A stretch of 64,000 nt of DNA from UBA987 sp002292105 (GTDB lineage Bacteria > Bacteroidota > Bacteroidia > NS11-12g > UBA9320), in contig OX044357.1 of NCBI GenBank assembly GCA_943846675.1, forward strand, positions 806,001-870,000, read 5' to 3'. The notes under the pieces were generated by a model. That model was not told the DNA's origin, did not search any database, and worked only from the letters and a program-made list of their open reading frames with translations. The translations under genes were made by a program, and so were the position numbers. This document shows positions 7,740-16,995 of this stretch, piece after piece; within the stretch, counting starts at the first letter, position 1; each line of letters opens with the position of its first letter.

Positions 7740-9611
7740 TTGTGTGTGATAACCCCTAACAAATCCAATACTACTTTTAGAAGTTTAATCTGGTTGTTGA
7801 CGATGTCAATGTCATTTATCGCTTCGGCTCAAGTCATTGATTACAACGACACACTATCTCTTTCAAATCGCAAGATTATGAAGGGTTTTTCCGCACTTGA
7901 TTCTGTAGTTCCGCACAAAAAATTATTTATCGCAGGAGAGAATCATACCTATAGAGAGAGTAACAGTAAACTATGGGTGCAAAATATTAAATACCTGTAT
8001 AAGCACGCTGGCGTGCGTAACGTGGTTATGGAAAGCGGATTGTCAACCTCTTGGCTGGCAAATGAATACGTTCAGACGGGAGACACCGCCATTTTTAACA
8101 TCATTGAAAAATACGTGTACAAGGAGTATGCTGAAAGATATAAGCAGCTTTATCGATTTAATCGAGACTTGGACAGCGGAGAAAAAGTACACATTTTTGG
8201 TATCGACCTCGAAAGAGGCTCTTTTGGAGCGCTTAAAGTACTCAGTTTGCTTTTGCCAGATTCTAGGCAGCCGCATGATAGCATTGATTTGCACATTGAA
8301 AGCATTAAGGGTATGGCCATGTATCAAGATCGCGAAGTATTTGATGGGGATGAAGATGAAGGGCTTAGCGGGTATACCTATTCGGTAAGCAGTACACTCA
8401 AATTGGTGATTAAAAACTTTCGTAAACAAGAGTATGCGTATAAAGCGTATTTAGGAAGTCAATATGACCTCTTTGAAAGAATAATTGGTGGATTAGAACA
8501 AACCATAAAATGGCGTAGTTTAAATTATGAAGATACGCCACATGGGTACGTGTTTAGGGAAAAGTACATGTACAACAGTTTCGTTGCTTTGCTCGATAGC
8601 AATCCCGGAAAATACTATGGGCAATTTGGGCGTTGTCACGCAACTAAAAAGAAAGCGGATAAAAATTCTTGTGAGTGGTTTGTTTTTAAAAGTTTAGCCA
8701 ATCGTTTAAAGCAGGATGAAGCACTTCATTTAGAAAATGATATTGTCACGTTTGGGATTATTTATGGGGAAGATGACGATTACGAAGACGATGATTGGCA
8801 GTTGGTAGAAGACGAATTAATGGCACTTTTTGAGCAGTTGGATGCCAATCGGGTTATGCTTTTTGATATTGCCAAAGACAGCGTATTGGCCGATTTCTTT
8901 GCAGACGATTTTGATTATTTCTTTTTGAATTCTTACCAGCCAAGCGAGAAAACACCATACTATGAAGATATATACGATATCACAGATTATGAAGAAGAAA
9001 GTAAGGTAACACTAAGCTATGCTTATGGTCTTCAAGAATTGGATTTGTGGCCGTTAGCAGAGCGGCACAACCCGTCAAACCAAGAAGTGTTTGATAACTT
9101 AATTGTTTGGCAAGGAGGAAACATAACGTTTAGCGCAGAAGGTGTTGCGAGTACGTCGAACCTGTCGTTCATGTCGCCGATTGAAACAACAAATACCAAT
9201 GGCAATAACGCAGTAACCACAAGACTATCAGGTTTTTCATACAACAGTTACTTGTTCTATGATTTACTCAGTAATGTGAAATTTATGGACTTTCTGTTAG
9301 GCGGGTCAATAGGCTATTCTCAGTTCAATTTTAAGGTAGAAGAAACCACTCAGAATCCCGGTAATATATCAACAGGGTTTCTTGGCACAACCAAAAAAAG
9401 TGTTTACAAAAACCCTGGTATTACAGGAAGGTTGTCGGCAGGTCTGCTTTTTAATATTGGTCGGTTGACTTTTGGTGGAGAAGTAGGGAATTCATTTGAT
9501 TTTAGTAATACAGAATGGCGGCTTGATGGCAACACGATTAGTGAAGGGCCTAAAACGTCTTTTTCTGGCCTTTACGGCACCGCTCATTTAGGGGTAAACT
9601 TTGACCTTTAA
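7740..9611 (+). CDS. Secreted erythromycin-esterase-like protein with a C-terminal beta-rich domain
   Basis: The 623-residue protein has a signal peptide (hydrophobic stretch ending FIASAQ at about residue 30). The next 350 residues resemble the EreA/ChaN superfamily: LFIAGENHTYRES (the GE-x-x-H motif), VVMESG, a DLERG-containing segment, and GQFGRCH. A very acidic segment follows (DDDYEDDDW, near residue 350). The last 170 residues alternate hydrophobic and polar residues with many G, N and aromatics (GGSIGYSQFNF, AGLLFNIGRLTFGGEVG, AHLGVNFDL), as in small outer-membrane beta-barrels. The start is TTG at 7740 or a later in-frame codon such as ATG 7803, which would shorten the signal peptide. 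The combination is unusual and the activity is unknown. It may be envelope-anchored. Confidence 0.7.
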   Translation: MCVITPNKSNTTFRSLIWLLTMSMSFIASAQVIDYNDTLSLSNRKIMKGFSALDSVVPHKKLFIAGENHTYRESNSKLWVQNIKYLYKHAGVRNVVMESGLSTSWLANEYVQTGDTAIFNIIEKYVYKEYAERYKQLYRFNRDLDSGEKVHIFGIDLERGSFGALKVLSLLLPDSRQPHDSIDLHIESIKGMAMYQDREVFDGDEDEGLSGYTYSVSSTLKLVIKNFRKQEYAYKAYLGSQYDLFERIIGGLEQTIKWRSLNYEDTPHGYVFREKYMYNSFVALLDSNPGKYYGQFGRCHATKKKADKNSCEWFVFKSLANRLKQDEALHLENDIVTFGIIYGEDDDYEDDDWQLVEDELMALFEQLDANRVMLFDIAKDSVLADFFADDFDYFFLNSYQPSEKTPYYEDIYDITDYEEESKVTLSYAYGLQELDLWPLAERHNPSNQEVFDNLIVWQGGNITFSAEGVASTSNLSFMSPIETTNTNGNNAVTTRLSGFSYNSYLFYDLLSNVKFMDFLLGGSIGYSQFNFKVEETTQNPGNISTGFLGTTKKSVYKNPGITGRLSAGLLFNIGRLTFGGEVGNSFDFSNTEWRLDGNTISEGPKTSFSGLYGTAHLGVNFDL

Positions 9612-10636
9612 ACCAAGATAGATTTAATCACGTTCAGTTTATTATTTGTTTCCTCCCATTCGCTTTGGGGGTTTGAATCTCTATTTATTCCAGCACCAGC
9701 AAATAATTGAGCAGATTCATTAAACAAACGAGCACAACGAATATTAACAAAGTACTCCATACCTCCAGCATCCATATATCCGATATAGCCGCCATACAAG
9801 TCGCGTGAAAACACTTCAGTTTCATTGATTAACGACTTAGCAGCTGTCTTCGGAAACCCCGCGAGTGCTGGAGTTGGGTGTAAGGCACTGAGTAGTTTTG
9901 TTACATCCAAATGGTTGGATTTTGTTGCCGTAACCGAGTTGCATATGTGTTGAATATGTCCAACTGTTTTGGTGAACGACGTACCTACGGTGATGTCTGA
10001 AAAGTCTAAAGCTTCAAATGTTTCGGTTAAATACGTTGTAACGATTGATTGCTCTTGTATTTCTTTTTCACCCCATGCATCACTGGCATTGGTAGCCAGT
10101 CGTGTACCTGCTAACGCTACAGTTTCAATGGTTGTGTAATCGCTTTTTAAGAACAATTCAGGGCTTGAACCAATCCAACATTCACCGCCCACATACGCTA
10201 AATAGGCATAAGAATCTATAGCCTTGCAGGCCCGCCGAAATGCTTCTATGGGGTTGATAGTGATATCTTTTAACCAGTGCGTTTGGGCGAGCACCACTTT
10301 TTCTAATCCACCTGACTGGATGACTTGTAAAGCTTTATCGACCTGTTCCATGTATTGATGTTGTGCTGTCGATACCATTTTTGATGGTTCAAGCTCAGTT
10401 GGTAGCTGAAACGAAACAGTTGGAAGTGCGTCAACATCTAATGATGTTTCCTGTTGTATGGAATAATATGCGGGGCTATCAGAATTAAACGGACATATGG
10501 CAACCGATGAATGCGTTGCTTCCTGCTGAGGCTCTCCTAAGCCGAAACAAAGGACTTTATTTTGGCCTGGTTTACGTAACCATAAAAAGTCTCGACCTGA
10601 ACTGACCCATGTATGTAAATCTGATGGTGTATTCAC
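9608..10636 (-). CDS. menF: Isochorismate synthase
   Basis: This enzyme converts chorismate to isochorismate, the entry step to menaquinone (or a siderophore). The chorismate-binding fold is recognised by EKVVLAQ, GGECWIGSSPELFLK, VALAGTR with the key threonine region, HPTPALAGFPK, FSRDLYGGYIGYMD, NIRCARL, and LFAGAGI followed by S-x-x-EWEE near the C-terminus. At 342 residues it lacks most of the variable N-terminus of E. coli MenF (431), as is usual for short Bacteroidota forms. It starts with GTG at 10636 in a GTGA overlap with the thioesterase gene, so the two are translationally coupled. Its stop shares TTAA with the convergent esterase-like gene. The thioesterase neighbour favours a menaquinone role. 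Confidence 0.9.
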   Translation of the reverse strand: MNTPSDLHTWVSSGRDFLWLRKPGQNKVLCFGLGEPQQEATHSSVAICPFNSDSPAYYSIQQETSLDVDALPTVSFQLPTELEPSKMVSTAQHQYMEQVDKALQVIQSGGLEKVVLAQTHWLKDITINPIEAFRRACKAIDSYAYLAYVGGECWIGSSPELFLKSDYTTIETVALAGTRLATNASDAWGEKEIQEQSIVTTYLTETFEALDFSDITVGTSFTKTVGHIQHICNSVTATKSNHLDVTKLLSALHPTPALAGFPKTAAKSLINETEVFSRDLYGGYIGYMDAGGMEYFVNIRCARLFNESAQLFAGAGINRDSNPQSEWEETNNKLNVIKSILV

Positions 10637-11058
10637 TTTGGGTTTGGAAAAACTGCTAAGGTCATTCTTGATTTACACACGAGGTCACCCTCCTCGTCTT
10701 TGATGTCAATATTCCAGACGTGGGTGCGTTTGCCGATGTGAATAGGAGTCGCTGTGCCATACACAAATCCCTCTCGAACAGACTTCGTGTGGTTTCCGTT
10801 TATTTCAAGTCCAACGCAGTATTTGTCTTCAGATCTAACCAATATGTTGCCCGCATAACTAGCCACGGTTTCGGCAAGCGCCATACTCGCACCGCCGTTT
10901 AAGATCCCATAAGGTTGAATGGTTCTGTGGTCTACAGGCATTTTCATCGTGAGAAAGTTCTCTCCGAGTTCTACGATCTCCATGCCCAATGTATCGGACA
11001 TAGTCCCTTTTAAAAAATGTTGCAGCTGCTCATTTTTAATATTTTTGTGATCAAACAT
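10633..11058 (-). CDS. PaaI/MenI-type hotdog thioesterase
   Basis: This is a 141-residue single hotdog-fold acyl-CoA thioesterase. Family motifs are QPYGILNGGASMALAETVAS (helix with the catalytic region), GLEINGNHTKSVREG, GTATPIHIGKRTHVWNI and CKSRMTLAVF. Its coupling to isochorismate synthase suggests it hydrolyses 1,4-dihydroxy-2-naphthoyl-CoA in menaquinone synthesis; that specificity is inferred from context, since PaaI-like enzymes look much the same. The start ATG at 11058 abuts the divergent phosphatase gene, leaving no obvious intergenic promoter. Confidence 0.85.
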   Translation of the reverse strand: MFDHKNIKNEQLQHFLKGTMSDTLGMEIVELGENFLTMKMPVDHRTIQPYGILNGGASMALAETVASYAGNILVRSEDKYCVGLEINGNHTKSVREGFVYGTATPIHIGKRTHVWNIDIKDEEGDLVCKSRMTLAVFPNPK

Positions 11059-11072
11059 TGGCTGGAAATAAG

Positions 11073-11705
11073 TTGACTACAAATAAAAGGATTTATCTAA
11101 TCAGACATGGTCAAACCGACTATAATCTAAAGGGAATCGTTCAAGGAAGCGGGATAGATAGCGACTTAAACGCTACAGGGCAGAAGCAAGCTGCGTCGTT
11201 TTATCAGTATTATAAAGATGTACATTTTGATTATGTATACACTTCTGAGTTGAAGCGAACACACCAAAGTGTATCGGGATTTATTAATGATGGACTGCGA
11301 TGGGGCAAGCTTCCCGAATTAAATGAAATTAACTGGGGCGTTTTTGAAGGTCTTGAAACCACGCCTGAATCTCGTAAGGCATTTCAACAAATCGTGTCTT
11401 CTTGGCAAGATGGGGAGTTGCATAAGCCCATTGAAGGTGGGGAGAGTCCGAATGACATGTATCAGCGACAAGAACGCGGTTGGGGCAAGATACAAGCGGA
11501 TGGATATGCCAATATTTTAGTTTGTATGCATGGACGTGCCATGCGCAGTTTTTTGTCTTTATTGCTTCAAACACCTCTAGCGCATATGGATCAATATCCG
11601 CATTCGAATTTGTGTTTGTATGTGCTTGAAAAAAATGGAACAGAGACCTGTAAGTTAATTACAGCGAATTCTGTTGAGCACTTAGAAGACGTTAAACCGT
11701 CATAA
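11073..11705 (+). CDS. Histidine phosphatase family protein (phosphoglycerate-mutase-like)
   Basis: The branch-2 phosphohistidine fold is recognised by YLIRHGQTDYN near the N-terminus (catalytic His in RHG), YTSELKRTHQS, ELNEINWGVFEG with the acid, and CMHGRAMRSF carrying the second histidine. The length is about 210 residues, typical for cobalamin/alpha-ribazole phosphatase-like or generic PGM-like phosphatases, so the substrate is open. The start is TTG: 11073 puts RHG at the usual distance, while 11058 would add five residues and overlap the divergent thioesterase start. The 3' end overlaps frr by 14 nt, tail to tail. Confidence 0.85.
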   Translation: MTTNKRIYLIRHGQTDYNLKGIVQGSGIDSDLNATGQKQAASFYQYYKDVHFDYVYTSELKRTHQSVSGFINDGLRWGKLPELNEINWGVFEGLETTPESRKAFQQIVSSWQDGELHKPIEGGESPNDMYQRQERGWGKIQADGYANILVCMHGRAMRSFLSLLLQTPLAHMDQYPHSNLCLYVLEKNGTETCKLITANSVEHLEDVKPS

Positions 11706-12255
11706 TCTCTTTTTCTTTATCAGCGAAAATGGCATCGATTTTATCCGAGAAACCGTCGGTAGACTTTTGAACTTCTGCTTCAGCGTCTTTAGCCATGTCT
11801 TCTGATAATCCGTCTTTCTGCAGCTTTTTTATAGCTTCGTTCGCGTCTCGACGAATATTGCGCAGACTTACCTTTCCGTGCTCTGCTTCTTTTTTTGCAT
11901 TTTTCACCAATTCTCGTCGTCGCTCTTCCGTTAGCGGTGGGATGTTGATAATAATCACTTCACCATCGTTTTGCGGGTTGTAGCCAAGATTGCTGTTAAT
12001 AATAGCGCGTTCGATATCTTGAACGATCGACTTTTCCCAGGCCTGTACCACAAGTGTCCGGGCATCTGGTGTGTTTACGTTCGCCACCTGATTTAAGGGT
12101 GTTGGAGAACCATAATATTCAACCATGACACCAGATAGCATAGACGGAGAAGCTTTACCAGCTCGCAGTTTTAACAACTCCTTGTTTAGGTGATCGATGG
12201 CTTTTGACATTCTTTCTGCTACAGAGTCAAATACGGGTTTTAATGATTCGTCCAT
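11692..12255 (-). CDS. frr: Ribosome recycling factor
   Basis: RRF splits post-termination ribosomes together with EF-G. The 187-residue length and motifs are canonical: RMSKAIDHLNKELLKLRAGKASPSML, the GSPTPLNQVANV hinge region, ARTLVVQAWEKS, and IPPLTEERRRELVKNAKKEAE, with R133-type arginines in RNIRRDAN. The expected neighbour pyrH is absent, and the gene stands alone with its own promoter, upstream of a convergent phosphatase gene that it overlaps by 14 nt. Confidence 0.97.
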   Translation of the reverse strand: MDESLKPVFDSVAERMSKAIDHLNKELLKLRAGKASPSMLSGVMVEYYGSPTPLNQVANVNTPDARTLVVQAWEKSIVQDIERAIINSNLGYNPQNDGEVIIINIPPLTEERRRELVKNAKKEAEHGKVSLRNIRRDANEAIKKLQKDGLSEDMAKDAEAEVQKSTDGFSDKIDAIFADKEKEIMTV

Positions 12256-12271
12256 TCTTAAATTATTTATA

Positions 12272-12279
12272 CAAAATTA
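12272..12279 (-). promoter_or_regulatory. -7 element of frr
   Basis: The minus strand reads TAATTTTG, a full TAnnTTTG match, 16 nt upstream of the frr ATG. No clear TTG at -33 is seen. Confidence 0.45.
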
Positions 12280-12344
12280 ATGGTTTTGATGCTATGTAGT
12301 AAAATGGTTTTACCCATTTTCTGCACGTTATTGGTTCGTCACTT

Positions 12345-13301
12345 TTACAGTTTTAAATATTCCAATTGTATCAGTACCAATGCAAACAAAGCAAATAGTA
12401 CACCAAGATTTGCTAACCATCTTTTTTTAATATGATACATGCCAAAACTAAGGGTAAAACTTAACGGCAAAGCAACCAAGTGCATAGAGGTAAACGCGTT
12501 TTGTCCAGAGAATACGGCAATGCCAAGCACCATGAATATTTGTAAAAACAACATGTTTACGACACTCCGATTTTTGGTTTGCATAAAAGACAGTTGATTG
12601 TACATCACCGGCGAAACAATTAACAGGGTGGCAAAAAGCGTAATGTAGGTATAGAGCTTTCCACTGTTGAATAACGTTGAGATGTCTAAAGACATAATTA
12701 ATCGCTCCGGAAGGCCAACAACCCATTCTGGCGACACAAAGAAATAGCCTATTCCGATTGTGCTGAAAACTACCAACACAAACGACAGGAGCACGATAAA
12801 GAATTTGTTTAGGTTACTGGCTGTAAATTGGTTCAACAGATATGTAAAGGAAGGGTAATAAATAGATGGACTTTCGGGTAGATAAACGCGCCTGACACAC
12901 ATCAGTATTCCAATGTCCATAAATATCTGGGAATTGGATGTTACTTCATCGTTGTCATAAAAAAGCTTTTGATAAAATACCAACCAAACGTAATTGACGG
13001 CCAGCGTGTCCCAATGGTGCAACTGATCGGGTAATAAACAGATAATAGCTACATATACAACGGCAGGTAAGGTCGACCACTGGTCAAAGAATCTAGATTT
13101 ATGTACGACCCGTTGAAACCAAATGGCTTGCGTAACGACCATAATTACGGGTACAATAAATTTAACTACAGGTTGGTTGAAACCGGCATTTTCAAAAGTA
13201 TAGAAATACAGGTTGCTCAGCGGAATTAATCCGACCAGTGCTATCACCACAATGGAGACAACAACGCTTGTTAAGCCACCTTTTTTTATTGTTTTAATCA
13301 A
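12345..13301 (-). CDS. Polytopic membrane protein (DUF6427-like)
   Basis: A 318-residue integral membrane protein with about nine to ten hydrophobic segments and almost no soluble domains. The arrangement resembles the Bacteroidota DUF6427 family: a conserved D-x-G-x-L segment (MDIGILMCVRRVYLPES), the paired LSF-x-LVVF helices, and a final HLVALPLSFTLSFGMY helix followed by KKRWLANLG. This assignment is from memory. It begins with TTG in a TTGA overlap with the upstream secreted protein gene, so the two form a transcription unit. The function is unknown. Confidence 0.6.
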   Translation of the reverse strand: MIKTIKKGGLTSVVVSIVVIALVGLIPLSNLYFYTFENAGFNQPVVKFIVPVIMVVTQAIWFQRVVHKSRFFDQWSTLPAVVYVAIICLLPDQLHHWDTLAVNYVWLVFYQKLFYDNDEVTSNSQIFMDIGILMCVRRVYLPESPSIYYPSFTYLLNQFTASNLNKFFIVLLSFVLVVFSTIGIGYFFVSPEWVVGLPERLIMSLDISTLFNSGKLYTYITLFATLLIVSPVMYNQLSFMQTKNRSVVNMLFLQIFMVLGIAVFSGQNAFTSMHLVALPLSFTLSFGMYHIKKRWLANLGVLFALFALVLIQLEYLKL

Positions 13302-14785
13302 TTGGTATAATCCAATTTGAGCAAAGAAAACTTGCGATCTTTAGTTACTGGCAATATTACCCGATTGTAATTAATTTGTTTTGCTTCCGAAGGAATAATT
13401 GAAACAAAATGATTGTCTGATCGCACCAATATTTTATAAGATACTTGGCCATCGGCATCAAACATGTACTGCATCACATCGCCATTGCTTCTCAGTCTGT
13501 CGTTGTAAATGATGTACAGGTGCGACCGCGTATTGGCCACAACAACTGAGCTGTAATAGCCATTGTCGTTAAGTGAACTTTGGCTTTTGTTGATTAAATA
13601 TTTCCACTTGATGTTATAGGCAGAATCTAAAGATATGACCAGTACGTCGTCAAAATTGTAAATGTTTCTTGCCATGGTTGTTGGCATACCGTTGATATAC
13701 GTAATGTCTGTTTCGTTAGAGATAGAAGACCGTTCGGCTACCATGGTAATACCTCCATCTGTATTTGGAATGGCCCTTAACAATTCAAAATTCCTCACGT
13801 CTTCAAATACCGAAGTTTCTTCATCGCCAAACAATTGTTGTTTGAAGTCTTCGGTAAATGCCTGATAGGTAGTTTTTGGCGTTGATTGACCATCGGGGCT
13901 TAAACTGAAATGGAAAATGCCATCTGTGTTTCTGTCTTCGGTTGAAGAATAAAATGCCGTTAGGTTAATTTTATCCTCACTGCGGTCCCAGGTAAATTGT
14001 GCTTTCCGAAGGCTTTTGCCAGAATCTAGTACTTCGTAGTCCCAAAGGCTGTCTTTGGCTGCATTGAACCAATATACTGTGGCTTTTGGTGTGGCCAGTG
14101 CTGTTTTTCTATGTTCTACTTTACGTTGAGCGACTAAGAAAAAGGCATTGCTTCTATCATCAATCAACAAGTTTGTCATAAAAAAATTGTTGTATCGAAT
14201 ATCGAGTTTGTAACTGTGTTTTTTGGTCAAGTTTAAATCTTGATCGTACACCTGAACGTTGAGAATTCGTTTATCGTCATCAGACTTTTCTGTGTAGGCA
14301 ACCAGTATTTTTTTTCTGTCGTTGCTGAATCGTATGCGGAAGTCTCCTTTATCATAAAAATCCGACAAACTAGACGACACCAAAACACGTTGTTTGCCAA
14401 TTGGGTTGATGTTGTGGTCGTACCAATGACAGTGTACTTCATTCTTCATTGCTTTACGGTCGTAGTGTGCAGTCAATAGCAGCAAACCCTTTTTCTGCAA
14501 CTCGGCATAAAGTAATCTAGATTTTTTTAGTGTTATGTTTTTAGATAAGGCATAACCGAGGTGGTTGCGATAGCGCTCTATGACTATGTTTTTGGTTAAA
14601 AACTGGTTGCGGTATCTGAGTAAATACAATCCGGTTTCATCCTGGCCAATTACACTGGTGTATGCCGTGCTGCCTTTCAGTTTTCGTGGGTTAGACCACT
14701 CAATATCTTGAGCGGAGGCGTAACCACTAAAAATGAATAGTGAAATGAGTGTCCATCTAATGAATAAAATACCCAACTTTGCCAT
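13298..14785 (-). CDS. Secreted protein of unknown function, probable beta-propeller
   Basis: The 495-residue product starts with a clear signal peptide (positive MAKLGILFIRW, hydrophobic core, cleavage after SGYASA). The mature part shows repeated blocks of about 50-60 residues in which hydrophobic strands alternate with D/N/G-rich turns, for example LLYAELQKKGLLLLTAHYD, KKILVAYTEK, NAFFLVAQRK and SHLYIIYNDR. This looks like a beta-propeller, but no named motif such as WD40 or Kelch is visible. It is coupled to the membrane protein gene downstream. The function is not recognised. Confidence 0.65.
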   Translation of the reverse strand: MAKLGILFIRWTLISLFIFSGYASAQDIEWSNPRKLKGSTAYTSVIGQDETGLYLLRYRNQFLTKNIVIERYRNHLGYALSKNITLKKSRLLYAELQKKGLLLLTAHYDRKAMKNEVHCHWYDHNINPIGKQRVLVSSSLSDFYDKGDFRIRFSNDRKKILVAYTEKSDDDKRILNVQVYDQDLNLTKKHSYKLDIRYNNFFMTNLLIDDRSNAFFLVAQRKVEHRKTALATPKATVYWFNAAKDSLWDYEVLDSGKSLRKAQFTWDRSEDKINLTAFYSSTEDRNTDGIFHFSLSPDGQSTPKTTYQAFTEDFKQQLFGDEETSVFEDVRNFELLRAIPNTDGGITMVAERSSISNETDITYINGMPTTMARNIYNFDDVLVISLDSAYNIKWKYLINKSQSSLNDNGYYSSVVVANTRSHLYIIYNDRLRSNGDVMQYMFDADGQVSYKILVRSDNHFVSIIPSEAKQINYNRVILPVTKDRKFSLLKLDYTN

Positions 14786-14822
14786 CTACAAACAAAGAAC
14801 GTAATAAATAACATTCTTAGCA

Positions 14823-16013
14823 TTGAAGAAAGATTCGTATCAAGTAAAAACTGCGGAGTCTGTCGAAAAAGCAGTACTTATCGCTGTTGAAATTCAAACC
14901 CAGAGTCGGGAACAAACAGACGATTTTCTAGCCGAGCTAGAATTCTTGACAATAACGGCGGGAGCACAAGTTGAAAAAATGTTTGTGCAGCGACTGGCTG
15001 CGCCAAATCCAAAAACGTATGTTGGCTCTGGTAAGATAGACGAGGTCGCCAACTATATTGAAAAGAATGGTATCGAAACGGCCATATTCGACGATGAATT
15101 GTCGCCATCACAAATTCGAAATTTGGAAGCAGAGCTTAAATGCAAGATTATAGATCGAAGCACGTTAATCTTGGACATTTTTGCCAAAAATGCGAAGACC
15201 AATCGAGCAAAAACACAAGTTGAACTGGCGCAAAGCGAATATCTATTACCACGGTTAACCCGGATGTGGACCCACCTTGAAAAACAACGTGGAGGAATTG
15301 GTATGAAAGGGCCGGGTGAGAAGGAAATCGAAACGGATAGACGGATAATTAGGGATAAGATATCGTTACTTAAAAAGAAATTAGAGCACATCGACAAACA
15401 AGGTGTTACCCAACGTAAAAGCCGCACAGGTGAATTGCGCTTGGCCCTTGTTGGTTATACCAATGTTGGTAAATCAACCATCATGAATGCTTTAACAAAC
15501 GCCAATATTCTTGCCGAAAACAAGTTGTTTGCGACCTTAGATTCGACCGTGCGAAAGTTGGTGTTGACCAAAGAAGCGGAGGTTTATATCCCGCCTATAA
15601 TTACGTTGATTTCGGATACTGTTGGGTTTATCCGTAAGCTGCCACATCAGCTTATTGAGAGTTTTAAATCAACTTTAGACGAAATCAAAGAAGCGGACGT
15701 GTTGCTGCATGTTGTAGATATTTCAAGCCCAACGTTTGAAAGTCAGATGCAAATCGTGCAAGAAACGTTAAGTGAAATAGGTGCGGGTGATAAAAGAACG
15801 CTTACTATTTTTAATAAGATTGATGCCTACAATCCTCGCCCAACGTCAGAGGATATATTCGAAGATGAGACGTTGCACAATCTAGAGGATTTTAAGAAAA
15901 CGTGGTTTGCCAACGAGAATTTGCCGGCTATGTTTATTTCGGCAAAAAATAAAGACGACATCAATATGCTAAGAGCAGAACTATTTGAGATCTGCAGCAA
16001 CGTGTATCGGTAG
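14823..16013 (+). CDS. hflX: GTPase HflX, ribosome-associated
   Basis: HflX is a GTPase that binds and splits stalled ribosomes. The N-terminal domain has LAAPNPKTYVGSGKIDEV and ELSPSQIRNLE, then a helical linker with IGMKGPGEKEIETDRR. The G domain carries G1 GYTNVGKST (about residues 210-218), G3 DTVGF (about 265-269) and G4 NKID (near 331). The 396-residue length is normal. Translation appears to start at TTG 14823, since no ATG exists between the divergent gene and the conserved N-terminus. Confidence 0.95.
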   Translation: MKKDSYQVKTAESVEKAVLIAVEIQTQSREQTDDFLAELEFLTITAGAQVEKMFVQRLAAPNPKTYVGSGKIDEVANYIEKNGIETAIFDDELSPSQIRNLEAELKCKIIDRSTLILDIFAKNAKTNRAKTQVELAQSEYLLPRLTRMWTHLEKQRGGIGMKGPGEKEIETDRRIIRDKISLLKKKLEHIDKQGVTQRKSRTGELRLALVGYTNVGKSTIMNALTNANILAENKLFATLDSTVRKLVLTKEAEVYIPPIITLISDTVGFIRKLPHQLIESFKSTLDEIKEADVLLHVVDISSPTFESQMQIVQETLSEIGAGDKRTLTIFNKIDAYNPRPTSEDIFEDETLHNLEDFKKTWFANENLPAMFISAKNKDDINMLRAELFEICSNVYR

Positions 16014-16049
16014 GTATTTAGCCAATACAAATCCACATTTGTCGAAGTA

Positions 16050-16082
16050 TTGTGTTTGATTTCAGAACCGCTCTTATCTTCG
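16050..16082 (+). promoter_or_regulatory. Probable promoter of the NatAB-like operon
   Basis: A TTG at about 16050-16052, a spacer of roughly 22 nt and TATCTTCG at 16075-16082 (one mismatch to TAnnTTTG) lie directly before the ATG at 16087. The leader would be extremely short. Confidence 0.4.
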
Positions 16083-16086
16083 GCCC

Positions 16087-16995
16087 ATGGCATTTCTTGA
16101 AGTGAGTAATGTAACCAAAGGTTACGAAGGTCATTTGGCAATTAAGGATCTAAATTTTTCCATTCCTAAAGGAAGTATTTACGGTTTACTTGGACCAAAT
16201 GGGGCAGGAAAAACGACACTGATTCGAATCATCAATCAGATAACTGCAGCAGATACCGGTGAAGTTGTTTTCGACGGCGAAAAACTAAACCCAAGTCACA
16301 TTGCGCGCATTGGATATCTGCCAGAAGAACGTGGTCTGTACAAAAAGATGAAAGTTTTGGAGCAGATTATTTATTTCGGTCGCTTAAAAAATCTGACTAA
16401 AAAGGAAGCGCAGAAACGGGCCTTACATTGGCTCGAGAAATTCGATTTGCTCGACTGGAAATACAAAAAGATTGAAGAGCTCAGTAAAGGCATGGCGCAA
16501 AAGGTTCAGTTTATTTTAACTGTGCTGCACGAGCCTGAATTGATTATTCTAGATGAACCATTTAGTGGTTTTGATCCGGTCAATACAGAACTCATTAAGG
16601 ACGAAATCCAACACCTGCGCGACAATGGTGCGACGATTATTTTTTCAACCCATCGAATGGAATCTGTTGAAGAGATATGCGACTATGTAGGAATGATTAA
16701 CCTCTCGCAGAAGGTGCTTGAAGGAAGTATTTCTGACGTAAGAAATTCGTTTAAGGAAAACGAGTATGAAGTGTATTACCGAGGTGAATTGAACGGTTTG
16801 TCTTTCGATGCTAAAGAGGTGAGTAGGGAAGATAGGTTGGCGCTGAACAAAGCCGTTTTTGTGATCGAGCCAGAAAAAGCAAAGGCGCTTATAAAGGAAT
16901 TAAACGACACGGTAGACATTGCTTCATTTAGCGAGCAATTGCCAAGTATTAAAGATATTTTTATTAAAAAGGTAGAGGAGGGTAACCATGGGTAA
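16087..16995 (+). CDS. ABC-2 transporter ATP-binding protein (NatA-like)
   Basis: This is the ATPase subunit of an ABC-2 exporter. Motifs are Walker A GPNGAGKTT at residues 36-44, signature LSKGM near 132-136, Walker B LIILDEPFSGFDP at about 153, and a normal H-loop FSTHRME. The central YLPEERGLY and the length of 302 residues with a C-terminal DUF4162-like domain match the NatA/YhaQ group linked to sodium or drug export. It overlaps the permease gene by 8 nt, so both are coupled. Confidence 0.92.
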   Translation: MAFLEVSNVTKGYEGHLAIKDLNFSIPKGSIYGLLGPNGAGKTTLIRIINQITAADTGEVVFDGEKLNPSHIARIGYLPEERGLYKKMKVLEQIIYFGRLKNLTKKEAQKRALHWLEKFDLLDWKYKKIEELSKGMAQKVQFILTVLHEPELIILDEPFSGFDPVNTELIKDEIQHLRDNGATIIFSTHRMESVEEICDYVGMINLSQKVLEGSISDVRNSFKENEYEVYYRGELNGLSFDAKEVSREDRLALNKAVFVIEPEKAKALIKELNDTVDIASFSEQLPSIKDIFIKKVEEGNHG

